From Stutzerimonas stutzeri (GTDB lineage: Bacteria; Pseudomonadota; Gammaproteobacteria; Pseudomonadales; Pseudomonadaceae), in NCBI RefSeq assembly GCF_024448955.1, contig NZ_JAMOIH010000023.1, positions 1-53,642 of the forward strand: a stretch of DNA of 53,642 nucleotides, in the 5' to 3' direction. This document shows, one piece after another, positions 1 through 8,732 of this stretch; within the stretch, counting starts at the first letter, position 1; each line of letters begins with the position of its first letter. The translations under genes and the position numbers were made by a program. The notes under the pieces are model-generated. The model ran no database searches, was not told the DNA's origin, and saw nothing but the letters and a program-made list of their open reading frames with translations.

Positions 1-26
1 AGTCTGGTTACGCGGGCCTTTCTCAT
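1..26 (-). CDS. Possible start of TRAP transporter small subunit (DctQ), cut by window edge
   Basis: An ATG lies 16 bases after the dctP stop codon, on the same strand, and opens a frame reading MRKARVTR to the window edge. In the related P. aeruginosa cluster the dctQ and dctM genes follow dctP, so a small membrane subunit is expected here. I see no good ribosome binding site and only eight codons are visible, so this rests mainly on position. Confidence 0.25.
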
Positions 27-42
27 TGGGCGTCAGCGACTA

Positions 43-1912
<1,870 letters not shown>

Positions 1913-1946
1913 GCTGCGTTCCTTCTCGAATCGATTACACGGCGGT

Positions 1947-3152
1947 TTACACCGCGCCCTGCTCATGCAAGCGCTGGATATCACCGGCCGCATAGCCCAG
2001 CTCGGCGAGCAGCGCATCGGTGTGCTGGCCCAGCGCGGGGATCGGGTCCATACGCGGCTCAAAAGCGGTATTGCGTCCTGGAGGCAGTAACGCAGGTAAC
2101 TTGCCGGACGGGCTGTCCACCTCGCTCCAGCGCTGGCGGGCCTGAAGCTGCGGGTGCGCCCAGACGCCGGCCATGTCGTTGACGTGGGCGTTGGCGATCG
2201 GTGCGTTGTCCAGACGAGCGATCACCTCTTCGGCGGTTAGCCTGGAGAACGCCTCGACGATGATGGCGCGCAGCTCGGCACGATTTTCCGAGCGCTTGGA
2301 ATTCGCCGAGAAACGCTCGTCCTGGGCCAGTTCCGGCTGCAGCAGGACCTTCTCGCAGAACAGCAGCCATTCGCGCTCGTTCTGCAGGCCGAGCATCACG
2401 GTGCCGCCGTCGCCGGTGGGGAACGGTCCGTAGGGGTAAATGGTGGCGTGGGCGGCGCCAGCGCGCGGCGGCGGTGTGGCACCCTGATAAGCGTAGTACA
2501 GCGGGTAGCCCATCCACTCGACGAGGCTTTCCAGCATGGAGACGTCCACGCGGCTGCCCTCGCCGGTCTTGTCGCGCAGCATCAACGCCGAGAGCACGCC
2601 GGTGTAGGCATACATACCGGCGGCGATGTCGGCGATGGAGCAACCGGCCTTGGCCATCTCGGTCTCACCCGGCCCGCCGGTGACGGAGAGGAAGCCCCCC
2701 TCGGATTGGATCAGCAGGTCGTAGGCCTTCTTCTGTTCGTAGGGCCCTCCTTCGCCGTAGCCGGAAATGTCGCAGACGATCAGGCGCGGGAAGCGTTCGT
2801 GCAGCGCCTCGAAGGACAACCCCATGCGCGCGGCGGCACCGCGCGCGAGGTTCTGCACCAGCACGTCGGCCTTGGCCAGTAACTGGTCCAGCACCTGCGA
2901 GGCGGCGTCCTGTTTGACGTCCAGGGTCAGGCTTTCCTTGGAACGGTTGGTCCAGACGAAATGTGAAGCCAGACCGTCGACGCGCTCGTCATAGCCCCGG
3001 GCAAAATCGCCAGAGCCGGGCCGCTCGACCTTGATCACGCGGGCACCGAGATCGGCCAGCTGGCGCGTACAGAACGGCGCGGCGATGGCATGTTCGAGGC
3101 TGACCACGGTGATGCCGTCGAGGGGCCGGGGTTTGGTGGTTATGTCGTTCAT
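1947..3152 (-). CDS. ict: Itaconate CoA-transferase (CaiB/BaiF family III)
   Basis: A 401-residue class III CoA-transferase that should move CoA, probably from succinyl-CoA, to itaconate to give itaconyl-CoA. The family start is clear (LDGITVVSLEHAIAAPFCTR, then GARVIKVERPGSGDFAR), and the catalytic aspartate is expected at D145 in the segment KKAYDLLIQSEGGFLSVTG. I prefer the ATG at 3152 (MNDITTKPRP) to one five codons upstream, because the purine-rich CAGGAAAA sits just before it. It lies 34 bases upstream of ccl. The gap to the preceding gene is about 245 bases and full of palindromic repeats. Family assignment is firm; substrate specificity is inferred from gene order. Confidence 0.88.
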   Translation of the reverse strand: MNDITTKPRPLDGITVVSLEHAIAAPFCTRQLADLGARVIKVERPGSGDFARGYDERVDGLASHFVWTNRSKESLTLDVKQDAASQVLDQLLAKADVLVQNLARGAAARMGLSFEALHERFPRLIVCDISGYGEGGPYEQKKAYDLLIQSEGGFLSVTGGPGETEMAKAGCSIADIAAGMYAYTGVLSALMLRDKTGEGSRVDVSMLESLVEWMGYPLYYAYQGATPPPRAGAAHATIYPYGPFPTGDGGTVMLGLQNEREWLLFCEKVLLQPELAQDERFSANSKRSENRAELRAIIVEAFSRLTAEEVIARLDNAPIANAHVNDMAGVWAHPQLQARQRWSEVDSPSGKLPALLPPGRNTAFEPRMDPIPALGQHTDALLAELGYAAGDIQRLHEQGAV

Positions 3153-3204
3153 TTCGTTTTCCTGCAATTCGGTTCAGGCCAGACGGTGCGTTCGCGGGCC
3201 ATGC

Positions 3205-3266
3205 TTGTAGGAGCGAGCTTGCTCGCGAACGCTTCGGCGATAATTCGCGACCAACGTCGCTCCTAC
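3205..3266. repeat. Inverted pair of Pseudomonas REP elements (GTAGGAGCGAGC type)
   Basis: Positions 3207-3229 carry GTAGGAGCGAGC-TTGCTCGCGAA, itself a palindrome. A diverged inverted copy ending GTCGCTCCTAC lies at 3244-3266. The head-to-head pairing resembles a REPIN. This repeat type is common between pseudomonad genes. The pair sits in the gap just upstream of the ict ribosome binding site, inside the operon. A single copy of the same family is at 7479-7501. Confidence 0.85.
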
Positions 3267-3298
3267 GGGTTGTTTCCCTTTTCGTCTTTCGCCGTCCT

Positions 3299-3386
3299 GG
3301 TGGGCTGAAGCGGAACGCCACCCGGCCCACCCTACGAGTTGCCTTCAGCACATTGATCCAGCCCGTAGGGTGGGCTTCAGCCCACC
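3299..3386. repeat. Inverted pair of GGTGGGC-type palindromes, long and short form
   Basis: A long form at 3299-3335 has the arms GGTGGGC and GCCCACC separated by TGAA plus a 15-base insert, with a CTAC tail. A short form in the opposite orientation lies at 3365-3386 (GTAG, GGTGGGC, TTCA, GCCCACC). Together they fill most of the 3' flank of the MmgE/PrpD gene. The same family occurs at 5163-5205, 21170-21300 and 27481-27502. Confidence 0.85.
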
Positions 3387-3397
3387 AGCTATCGCAA

Positions 3398-4750
3398 TCA
3401 GCGGAAAACGTTCAGATCGTCGATCTCACGCAGCCGCCACACCTGCTCGATCAAGGCGTTCGCCTCATCCGCACTGCGCGCACCGGAGAACTGCACCAGG
3501 CGCTGGAACTTGTCCTCCAGCTCGGCGCGGCTCAGGGTGTTGCCCGGATCGCCCTTGGGCTCGTCGATGGTGCCGTGCAGCGTGCGGCCGTCGGTGGTGG
3601 TTACCTCGACGCGGCCCAGCCAGCGCGCCGGATAGGCGCCATCCACCTCAGAATCGAGCGTCATCGAGACCTTCTCGCGGAACTGGCCGACACGCGGGTC
3701 GGTAAGGGCGTGGGTATGGAATTCGGTCAGCCCGGCCTTGCCATACAGAGCGATCAGGCCCAGCACCGTGCCCATGGAGAACTTGGCCTGGTGCACGGTC
3801 TGCGGCACCACCACGCGGCCGAGCACGTCGATGGCGCCCTGGTGCACGTGGGTGGTGACGCTGGCGATATTTTCGGCGGTGAGCTTCTCGCGCTGCATCA
3901 GGTCCAGCAGCGCATCGGCCGCCGGATGGGTATGGCGACAGGAGGCGTGGAACTTGAACGAAGTTTCGGCCAGCGCCCAGCGGCTGCCGAGGCGATCGGA
4001 GAGCGCACTCGGATTGGCGTCCTTCGACATCCCGGCGGCCATGCCCTGCTCGCCTTCGAGAATGTTCTGCGCGCCCGTCAATCCTTCAGCGGTCAGGTAG
4101 GCCGCAAGCAGACCATCGGCGGCAGCCTTGGCGGTGTGCAGCTGCTTGGAGTCGGCGGCATCACGGAGGAATTCCCACAAGCCAGCGGCCTGAGTGCCGG
4201 CACTGCCCAGCAGATTGGTGAACTGCTTCTGGTCGAAATCCATCAACTTGCCCACCGCCACCGCGGCAGCGAGGGTGCCGACGGTCGCGGTGGTGTGGAA
4301 AATGCGGTAGTGCGAACGGCCGAGGAATTCGCCGATGCGAATGCCCGCCTCGTAGCCAGCGACCGAGGCAACCAGCAGGTCGCGACCAGACTTGCCCAAG
4401 TCCTGCGCCGCTGCGAGTGCAGCCGGGAACACCACGGTGGCCGGGTGCAGTACCGAGCTGTTGTGCAGGTCGTCCTGCTCCACCAGGTGCGAGCTGGCGC
4501 CGTTCACCAGCGCGGCAAAATAGGCGGAGCTGCTGCTGCGATTGACGAAGATGTGCGATGCACCGGACGCCGGACCCATTGTCTGCGCATAGCGCTCGAA
4601 CAGAGGGATCGGGTGCGAACCGGCGCTGGCCAAAGCGGAGCCGAGCCAGTCGAGGAAAAGGTCTTCGGTGCGGGCAAGCACCGCATCGGGAATCTGCTCG
4701 TAGTGCAGCCCGGCGAGAAATTCGGTCAGCGCTTGGGTGTGCTGGCTCAT
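3398..4750 (-). CDS. MmgE/PrpD family protein of the itaconate operon
   Basis: A 450-residue member of the MmgE/PrpD family, which includes 2-methylcitrate dehydratase and cis-aconitate decarboxylase (the itaconate-forming enzyme). The N-terminal all-helical domain carries the conserved acid and histidine region ASSHLVEQDDLHNSSVLHP (D93, D94, H102), and the central region has GWEFL- and AKAAADGLLAA-like family segments (about residues 195-220). The start at 4750 overlaps the stop of the VOC gene in an ATGA, so the two are translationally coupled. In an itaconate-degrading operon it might dehydrate, hydrate or decarboxylate a related C5-C6 acid; the reaction is unknown to me. No methylcitrate genes (prpB, prpC) are nearby, so it is unlikely to serve propionate metabolism. 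Confidence 0.8.
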   Translation of the reverse strand: MSQHTQALTEFLAGLHYEQIPDAVLARTEDLFLDWLGSALASAGSHPIPLFERYAQTMGPASGASHIFVNRSSSSAYFAALVNGASSHLVEQDDLHNSSVLHPATVVFPAALAAAQDLGKSGRDLLVASVAGYEAGIRIGEFLGRSHYRIFHTTATVGTLAAAVAVGKLMDFDQKQFTNLLGSAGTQAAGLWEFLRDAADSKQLHTAKAAADGLLAAYLTAEGLTGAQNILEGEQGMAAGMSKDANPSALSDRLGSRWALAETSFKFHASCRHTHPAADALLDLMQREKLTAENIASVTTHVHQGAIDVLGRVVVPQTVHQAKFSMGTVLGLIALYGKAGLTEFHTHALTDPRVGQFREKVSMTLDSEVDGAYPARWLGRVEVTTTDGRTLHGTIDEPKGDPGNTLSRAELEDKFQRLVQFSGARSADEANALIEQVWRLREIDDLNVFR

Positions 4751-5139
4751 GCGGTCGGCTCCAGTGAATTGGATAGTTCGATCAGGTTCAGGTCAGGGTC
4801 GCGCAGATAGACGGAGCGGATCGGCCCGGTGGCGCCGGTACGCTGGACCGGGCCTTCGAGAATGGCGACGCCTTGCCGCCCGAGGTGCGCGATGACTTCC
4901 TCCAGCGGCGTGGCGACGATGAAGCAGAGGTCCGCCGAACCCGGCATCGGGCGCTCGGCCTTGGGCTCGAATTCACGCCCGGCCTGGTGCAGGTTGATCT
5001 TCTGCCCACCAAACGCCAGCGCCTTGCGTCCTTCGCCGAAGGTCACCGCCTGCATGCCGAGCACGCGGCTGTAGAAATCCGTCGTGACGTCGAGGTCGGC
5101 AACGGTTAGCACCAAGTGGTCAAGGTGGTCGATGTGCAT
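4747..5139 (-). CDS. VOC (glyoxalase/dioxygenase fold) metalloprotein
   Basis: A 130-residue single-domain vicinal oxygen chelate protein. It starts MHIDHLDHLVLTVADLD, the usual first beta strand with a metal-binding histidine (H8), and ends with the second half motif YLRDPDLNLIELS holding the metal-binding glutamate (E121). H51 in INLHQAG is a likely third ligand. AAGGAGA precedes the ATG by about six bases. It is coupled to the downstream MmgE/PrpD gene by a four-base overlap. Annotations of such proteins as ring-cleaving dioxygenase rest only on the fold. A glyoxalase, epimerase or lyase acting on an itaconate-derived compound is equally possible. Confidence 0.82.
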   Translation of the reverse strand: MHIDHLDHLVLTVADLDVTTDFYSRVLGMQAVTFGEGRKALAFGGQKINLHQAGREFEPKAERPMPGSADLCFIVATPLEEVIAHLGRQGVAILEGPVQRTGATGPIRSVYLRDPDLNLIELSNSLEPTA

Positions 5140-5162
5140 GGCGTCTCTCCTTTCGCTCCTTT

Positions 5163-5205
5163 GGTGGGCTGAAGCCCACCCTACAGTCCAGCGGTAGGGT
5201 GGGCT
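5163..5205. repeat. GGTGGGC-type palindrome with truncated inverted partner
   Basis: A short-form copy lies at 5163-5184 (GGTGGGC, TGAA, GCCCACC, CTAC). An inverted half copy at 5194-5205 reads GTAGGGTGGGCT and then diverges. The pair occupies the 73-base gap between the acyl-CoA dehydrogenase and VOC genes. Confidence 0.85.
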
Positions 5206-5212
5206 GGGAGCG

Positions 5213-6376
5213 TTAAAAAGAGCGCGGCAGCTCGAGCAAGTGCTCGGCCACGTACGACAGGATCAGGTTGGTGGAGATCGGCGCCACCTGATACAGCCGG
5301 GTCTCGCGGAACTTGCGCTCGACGTCGTATTCGTTGGCGAAGCCGAAACCGCCGTGGGTCTGCAGGCAGGCGTTGGCCGCTTCCCAGCTCGCCTTGGCCG
5401 CCAGGTACTTGGCCATGTTGGCCGCGGCACCCGCGTTGCGGCCGGCGTCGTATTCCTCGCAGGCGCGCCAGCGCATCAGGTCGGCCGCTTCCAGCTCGAT
5501 GTGCGACTCGGCGATCGGGAACTGCACACCCTGGTTCTGGCCGATCGGGCGACCGAACACCACGCGGTCGCGGGCGTACTGGGCTGACTTCTGGGTGAAC
5601 CAGCGGCCATCGCCGATGCACTCGGCGGCGATCAGCGTGCGCTCGGCATTGAGGCCGTCGAGGATGTAGCGGAAGCCCTTGCCCTCTTCGCCGATCAGGC
5701 TGCTGGCCGGGATTTCCAGGTTGTCGAAGAACAGCTCGTTGGTTTCGTGGTTGACCATGTTGGCGATCGGCTGCACGGTCAGGCCGTTACCGATGGCTTC
5801 GCGCAGGTCGACGAGGAAGATCGACATGCCGTCGGCCTTACGCTGCACTTCGGCCAGCGGCGTGGTGCGCGCCAGCAGGATCATCAGGTCCGAATGCTGG
5901 ATACGGGAGATCCACACCTTCTGGCCGTTGATGACGTATTTGTCGCCCTGCTTGACGGCGGTGGTCTTGATCTTGGTGGTGTCGGTGCCAGTGGTCGGCT
6001 CGGTCACGCCCATGGACTGCAGGCGCAGTTCGCCGCTGGCCAGCTTCGGCAGGTAGTAGCGCTTCTGCTCCTCGCTGCCGTTACGCAGCAAGGTGAACAT
6101 GTTGTACATCTGTCCGTGCACGGTGCCGGAGTTGCCGCCGCAACGGTTCACTTCTTCAAGGATGATCGAGGCTTCGGCCAGGCCCAGACCCGAGCCGCCG
6201 TACTCTTCCGGGATCATCGCCGACAGCCAACCAGCTTCGGTCAGTGCCTTGACGAAGGCCTCGGGGAAGCCCTTTTCCTCGTCGATCTTGCGCCAGTACT
6301 CGGCGGGGAACTCGGCGCAGAGGGCGCGCACGCCTTCGCGGATGGCGTTGTATTCGTCGTTCAGGTACGGGTTCAT
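5213..6376 (-). CDS. Acyl-CoA dehydrogenase family flavoprotein
   Basis: A 387-residue acyl-CoA dehydrogenase. FAD and substrate motifs are visible: GGSGLG (residues 60-65), QSMGVTEPTTGTDTT (120-134), GQKVWIS (151-157), VVFGRPIGQNQGVQFPIAE (272-290) and LQTHGGFGF (338-346). At the C terminus, where medium-chain enzymes have the catalytic glutamate in IYEGT, this protein reads LYQVAPIST, so that residue is absent. An NAERTLIA segment with E245 matches the place where isovaleryl-CoA and long-chain enzymes carry their base, so E245 is the likely catalytic residue. The ATG at 6376 follows GAGGAAC. Its substrate is unknown; operon position suggests a branched C5 dicarboxylyl-CoA. Confidence 0.85.
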   Translation of the reverse strand: MNPYLNDEYNAIREGVRALCAEFPAEYWRKIDEEKGFPEAFVKALTEAGWLSAMIPEEYGGSGLGLAEASIILEEVNRCGGNSGTVHGQMYNMFTLLRNGSEEQKRYYLPKLASGELRLQSMGVTEPTTGTDTTKIKTTAVKQGDKYVINGQKVWISRIQHSDLMILLARTTPLAEVQRKADGMSIFLVDLREAIGNGLTVQPIANMVNHETNELFFDNLEIPASSLIGEEGKGFRYILDGLNAERTLIAAECIGDGRWFTQKSAQYARDRVVFGRPIGQNQGVQFPIAESHIELEAADLMRWRACEEYDAGRNAGAAANMAKYLAAKASWEAANACLQTHGGFGFANEYDVERKFRETRLYQVAPISTNLILSYVAEHLLELPRSF

Positions 6377-6430
6377 GTTTCTGGTTCCTCGAATCTTCAT
6401 GTACGGGTGGCGGTTTTCCCCTCACCCCTA

Positions 6431-6453
6431 CCCTCTCCCCTGAGGGGAGAGGG
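6431..6453. repeat. CCCTCTCCCC palindrome between ich and acyl-CoA dehydrogenase
   Basis: Perfect 10-base arms CCCTCTCCCC and GGGGAGAGGG are separated by TGA and flanked on the left by CCCCTCACCCCTA. Elements with this pattern are widespread in proteobacterial intergenic DNA. It sits in the 160-base gap inside the operon and could act as an RNA hairpin at the 3' side of the ich message. Confidence 0.75.
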
Positions 6454-6536
6454 GGTTGGTCTATGCTGCTCTTGGGCTACGCAGCCCGGCGACTCTCTTC
6501 AAGGGAGGGCTAGGCTGAGGGCCGCCGCCACCCACC

Positions 6537-7358
6537 TCACTCAAATTCCACTTCGGCTTTCTGCGCCAGGCCGTTGTGGTCCCCGGCCCAGAGTTCGGCC
6601 TTGCCCGGCGCAACGGTGCGGCCACCGACCTCGAACGGCTGCGGCGCGATCAGCGGGCGCAGGCCGCGATAGGCGAAGCGCCGGAGACGCATATCGGGAT
6701 TGGCGCGGCAGAACGCACGCAGATTGAGGGTGGCGATCAGAGGGCCGTGCACCACCAGCCCCGAATAGCCTTCGGTTTCGGTGACGTAAGGCCAGTCGTA
6801 GTGGATGCGGTGGCCGTTGAAGGTGACGGCGGAATAACGAAACAGCAGCGTCGGGGTCGGTGTTACCGCTTCGCGCCAGTCACCGGCGACCATCGGTTCG
6901 CCACTGACGGTTTTCGGCGGGCTGGGCTCGCGGTAGACGATGTCCTGTTCTTCACGAATCGCCAGGCGGCCGTCCTGCAGATACTCGTGCTGCACGGTGA
7001 CGAACAGCAGCGCGCCGGTGCGGCCGTGCTTCTCCTCAATGTGCTTGATGGTCGAAACGCGAGTCGCCTCACCGCCGGCCCGCAAAGGCTCGAAGAACTC
7101 CACGCGGCCACCGGCCCACATGCGGTTGCGATTGTCAGCCGGCGGCAGGAAGCCTCCGCGCGCCGGATGGCCGTCTTCACCCAGCCCGCTTTCGGCGACC
7201 GCATCCTGAAAGAAGCACCACTGCCAGAGCGGCGGCAGCGGCTCGCCATGGGCCGGCGTCGGTTCGCCGAGCGTCGCCGCGATGCGCTTGAGCATATTGC
7301 GGCTGAGCTGGTCATGGGTTTCTTCGGTGCGGCCAATCCAGGCTGATAGGTCGGTCAT
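6537..7358 (-). CDS. ich: Itaconyl-CoA hydratase (double hot-dog, MaoC/HTD2-like)
   Basis: A 273-residue FAS1-like/HTD2-like dehydratase expected to hydrate itaconyl-CoA to citramalyl-CoA. The N-terminal half is a degenerate hot-dog domain (about residues 1-145). The C-terminal half carries the hydratase-2 motif AVTFNGHRIHYDWPYV with catalytic D/H candidates H183, H186 and D188, followed by YSGLVVHGPLIA. It is the first gene of the operon and is divergent from the LysR gene, 208 bases away, with the operator between. The related mesaconyl-C4-CoA hydratase has the same architecture, so the name depends on the ict and ccl neighbours. Confidence 0.87.
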   Translation of the reverse strand: MTDLSAWIGRTEETHDQLSRNMLKRIAATLGEPTPAHGEPLPPLWQWCFFQDAVAESGLGEDGHPARGGFLPPADNRNRMWAGGRVEFFEPLRAGGEATRVSTIKHIEEKHGRTGALLFVTVQHEYLQDGRLAIREEQDIVYREPSPPKTVSGEPMVAGDWREAVTPTPTLLFRYSAVTFNGHRIHYDWPYVTETEGYSGLVVHGPLIATLNLRAFCRANPDMRLRRFAYRGLRPLIAPQPFEVGGRTVAPGKAELWAGDHNGLAQKAEVEFE

Positions 7359-7404
7359 CGCGAGCTTCCGGCTGTGTTGTTTTGCCGCAGCATGCTCCGA
7401 AGCC

Positions 7405-7458
7405 GGCGTTCCGAGAATTTGTATTTACCGACACCGGCGTTCGGCTATCCTGAACGCC
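7405..7458. promoter_or_regulatory. LysR-type operator between ich and its regulator
   Basis: A perfect dyad GGCGTTC-N9-GAACGCC spans 7436-7458 and contains the T-N11-A core typical of LysR-type regulators. A third identical half site, GGCGTTC, is at 7405-7411, exactly 31 bases (about three helical turns) from the first, on the ich side. This matches the usual scheme of a strong recognition site plus a weaker activation site nearer the regulated promoter. The divergent LysR product is the obvious ligand-responsive binder. I did not find convincing -35 and -10 hexamers. Confidence 0.7.
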
Positions 7459-7478
7459 GTTTCACCTCATACCAACCC

Positions 7479-7501
7479 GTAGGAGCGAGCTCGCTCGCGA
7501 A
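7479..7501. repeat. Single REP element (GTAGGAGCGAGC type)
   Basis: GTAGGAGCGAGC-TCGCTCGCGAA lies in the leader of the LysR gene, between the operator and the start codon. It matches the copies at 3207-3266. Confidence 0.85.
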
Positions 7502-7566
7502 TCGCAGCCACACAAAGCATCACCAGGGACACGGCCCCTGGCTTTTACAGACTCTAGGAATTCCGC

Positions 7567-8475
7567 ATGCACTTCGATCTGGCCGATCTGCGCCTGTTCA
7601 TTCATATCGCCGAATCCCCCAGCCTGACCCAGGGTGCACGCCGTGCGCATCTCTCGCCAGCGGCCGCCAGCGCACGGATCAAGGCCCTGGAAAGCCAGCT
7701 CGACAGCCGCCTGCTGTACCGTGACAGCCGCGGCGTGGAGCTGACACCGGCAGGCAACCGGTTACTGCAACACGCGCGGCTGATCATGCGCCAGGTCGAT
7801 TACCTGAAAAGTGAATTCACCGAATACGGCGCGGACAATGCCGGGCACATCCGCATCTTCGCCAACACCACGGCGGTAACCGAATTCCTGCCCGAGGTGC
7901 TGGCGGGCTTTCTGGCCCAGCGCCCCGGCGTCACCGTCGATCTGCAGGAACGCCTCAGTCGCGACATCGTCCGTGGCGTACTCGATGGCAGCACGGACAT
8001 GGGTATCATCGCCGGCCCGGTGCGTGCACAAGGCCTGCAGGTGCTGCACTTCAGCACCGATCGCCTACTGTTGGCAGTGCCAGTCGGCCATCCGCTGGCG
8101 ACCGAAAAGCGTGTCAGCCTGCGCCAGACGCTGGCCTACCAGCACATCGGTCTGCACGAGGGCAGCACCCTGCTGACCTTTCTGCGCAACCAGGTGGAAA
8201 AGCTCGGCGGCAACCTGTCGCTGCGCATCCAGCTGTCCAGCTTCGAGGCGGTGTGCCGGATGATCGAGGCAGGTGTCGGCATCGGCATAATTCCCGAGTC
8301 CGCCGCGATCCGGCACAGTCGCACGATGCAGCTGGCGACGGTGGAGCTGGACGAGCCCTGGGCGGTGCGCGAACGCAGCATTCTGGTGCGCGATCTGGAG
8401 GCGTTGCCGGGTAGCGTTCGCGCCCTGATCGCAACACTCCTACCGGGACAAAACGGAAAGCTTGAGCCAAGCTGA
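7567..8475 (+). CDS. itcR: LysR-family regulator of the itaconate operon
   Basis: A 302-residue LysR-type regulator. The winged helix-turn-helix is at about residues 1-65 (SLTQGARRAHLSPAAASARIKALE is the helix-turn-helix core), and the rest is a periplasmic-binding-like effector domain with segments such as GHIRIFANTTAVTEFLPEVL and VGIGIIPESAA. AGGAAT precedes the ATG. It is divergent from ich with a LysR-type operator between, the standard arrangement for an activator that responds to a pathway compound. Itaconate-responsive LysR proteins at this position are known in Pseudomonas and Yersinia, hence the suggested symbol. The effector is inferred, not visible. Confidence 0.82.
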   Translation: MHFDLADLRLFIHIAESPSLTQGARRAHLSPAAASARIKALESQLDSRLLYRDSRGVELTPAGNRLLQHARLIMRQVDYLKSEFTEYGADNAGHIRIFANTTAVTEFLPEVLAGFLAQRPGVTVDLQERLSRDIVRGVLDGSTDMGIIAGPVRAQGLQVLHFSTDRLLLAVPVGHPLATEKRVSLRQTLAYQHIGLHEGSTLLTFLRNQVEKLGGNLSLRIQLSSFEAVCRMIEAGVGIGIIPESAAIRHSRTMQLATVELDEPWAVRERSILVRDLEALPGSVRALIATLLPGQNGKLEPS

Positions 8476-8732
8476 ACGCTTATATGGGCGGAGCCGCTCA
8501 GCCGTAACGGCTTTGCTGGACGCTGAGTCGGCACGTTGAAGCAGCAAGCCGCGCTGACAGGCTTCACTGGAGATTGCCGGGCGTTTTGAATCCTCAGCGC
8601 AAACTGCTGCCCAAACCGCATACGCTGAACGCAACGGTGATGCAGGTTGTCACCCGTTCTGGATGCTTTAACGGTTAGCCGCTTCTAGTCGATCGGCTCG
8701 TCACCCAGACCATTTGCATAAGGTTGTTCGCC

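Noticed and set aside
3398..4750. Annotating the MmgE/PrpD protein as 2-methylcitrate dehydratase
   Set aside because: No other methylcitrate-cycle genes are nearby and it is embedded in the itaconate operon.
3353..4810. Open frame of 485 codons on the plus strand opposite the MmgE/PrpD gene
   Set aside because: It has a histidine- and glutamine-rich composition typical of antisense frames in GC-rich DNA. The opposite strand has a recognisable enzyme with a coupled start.
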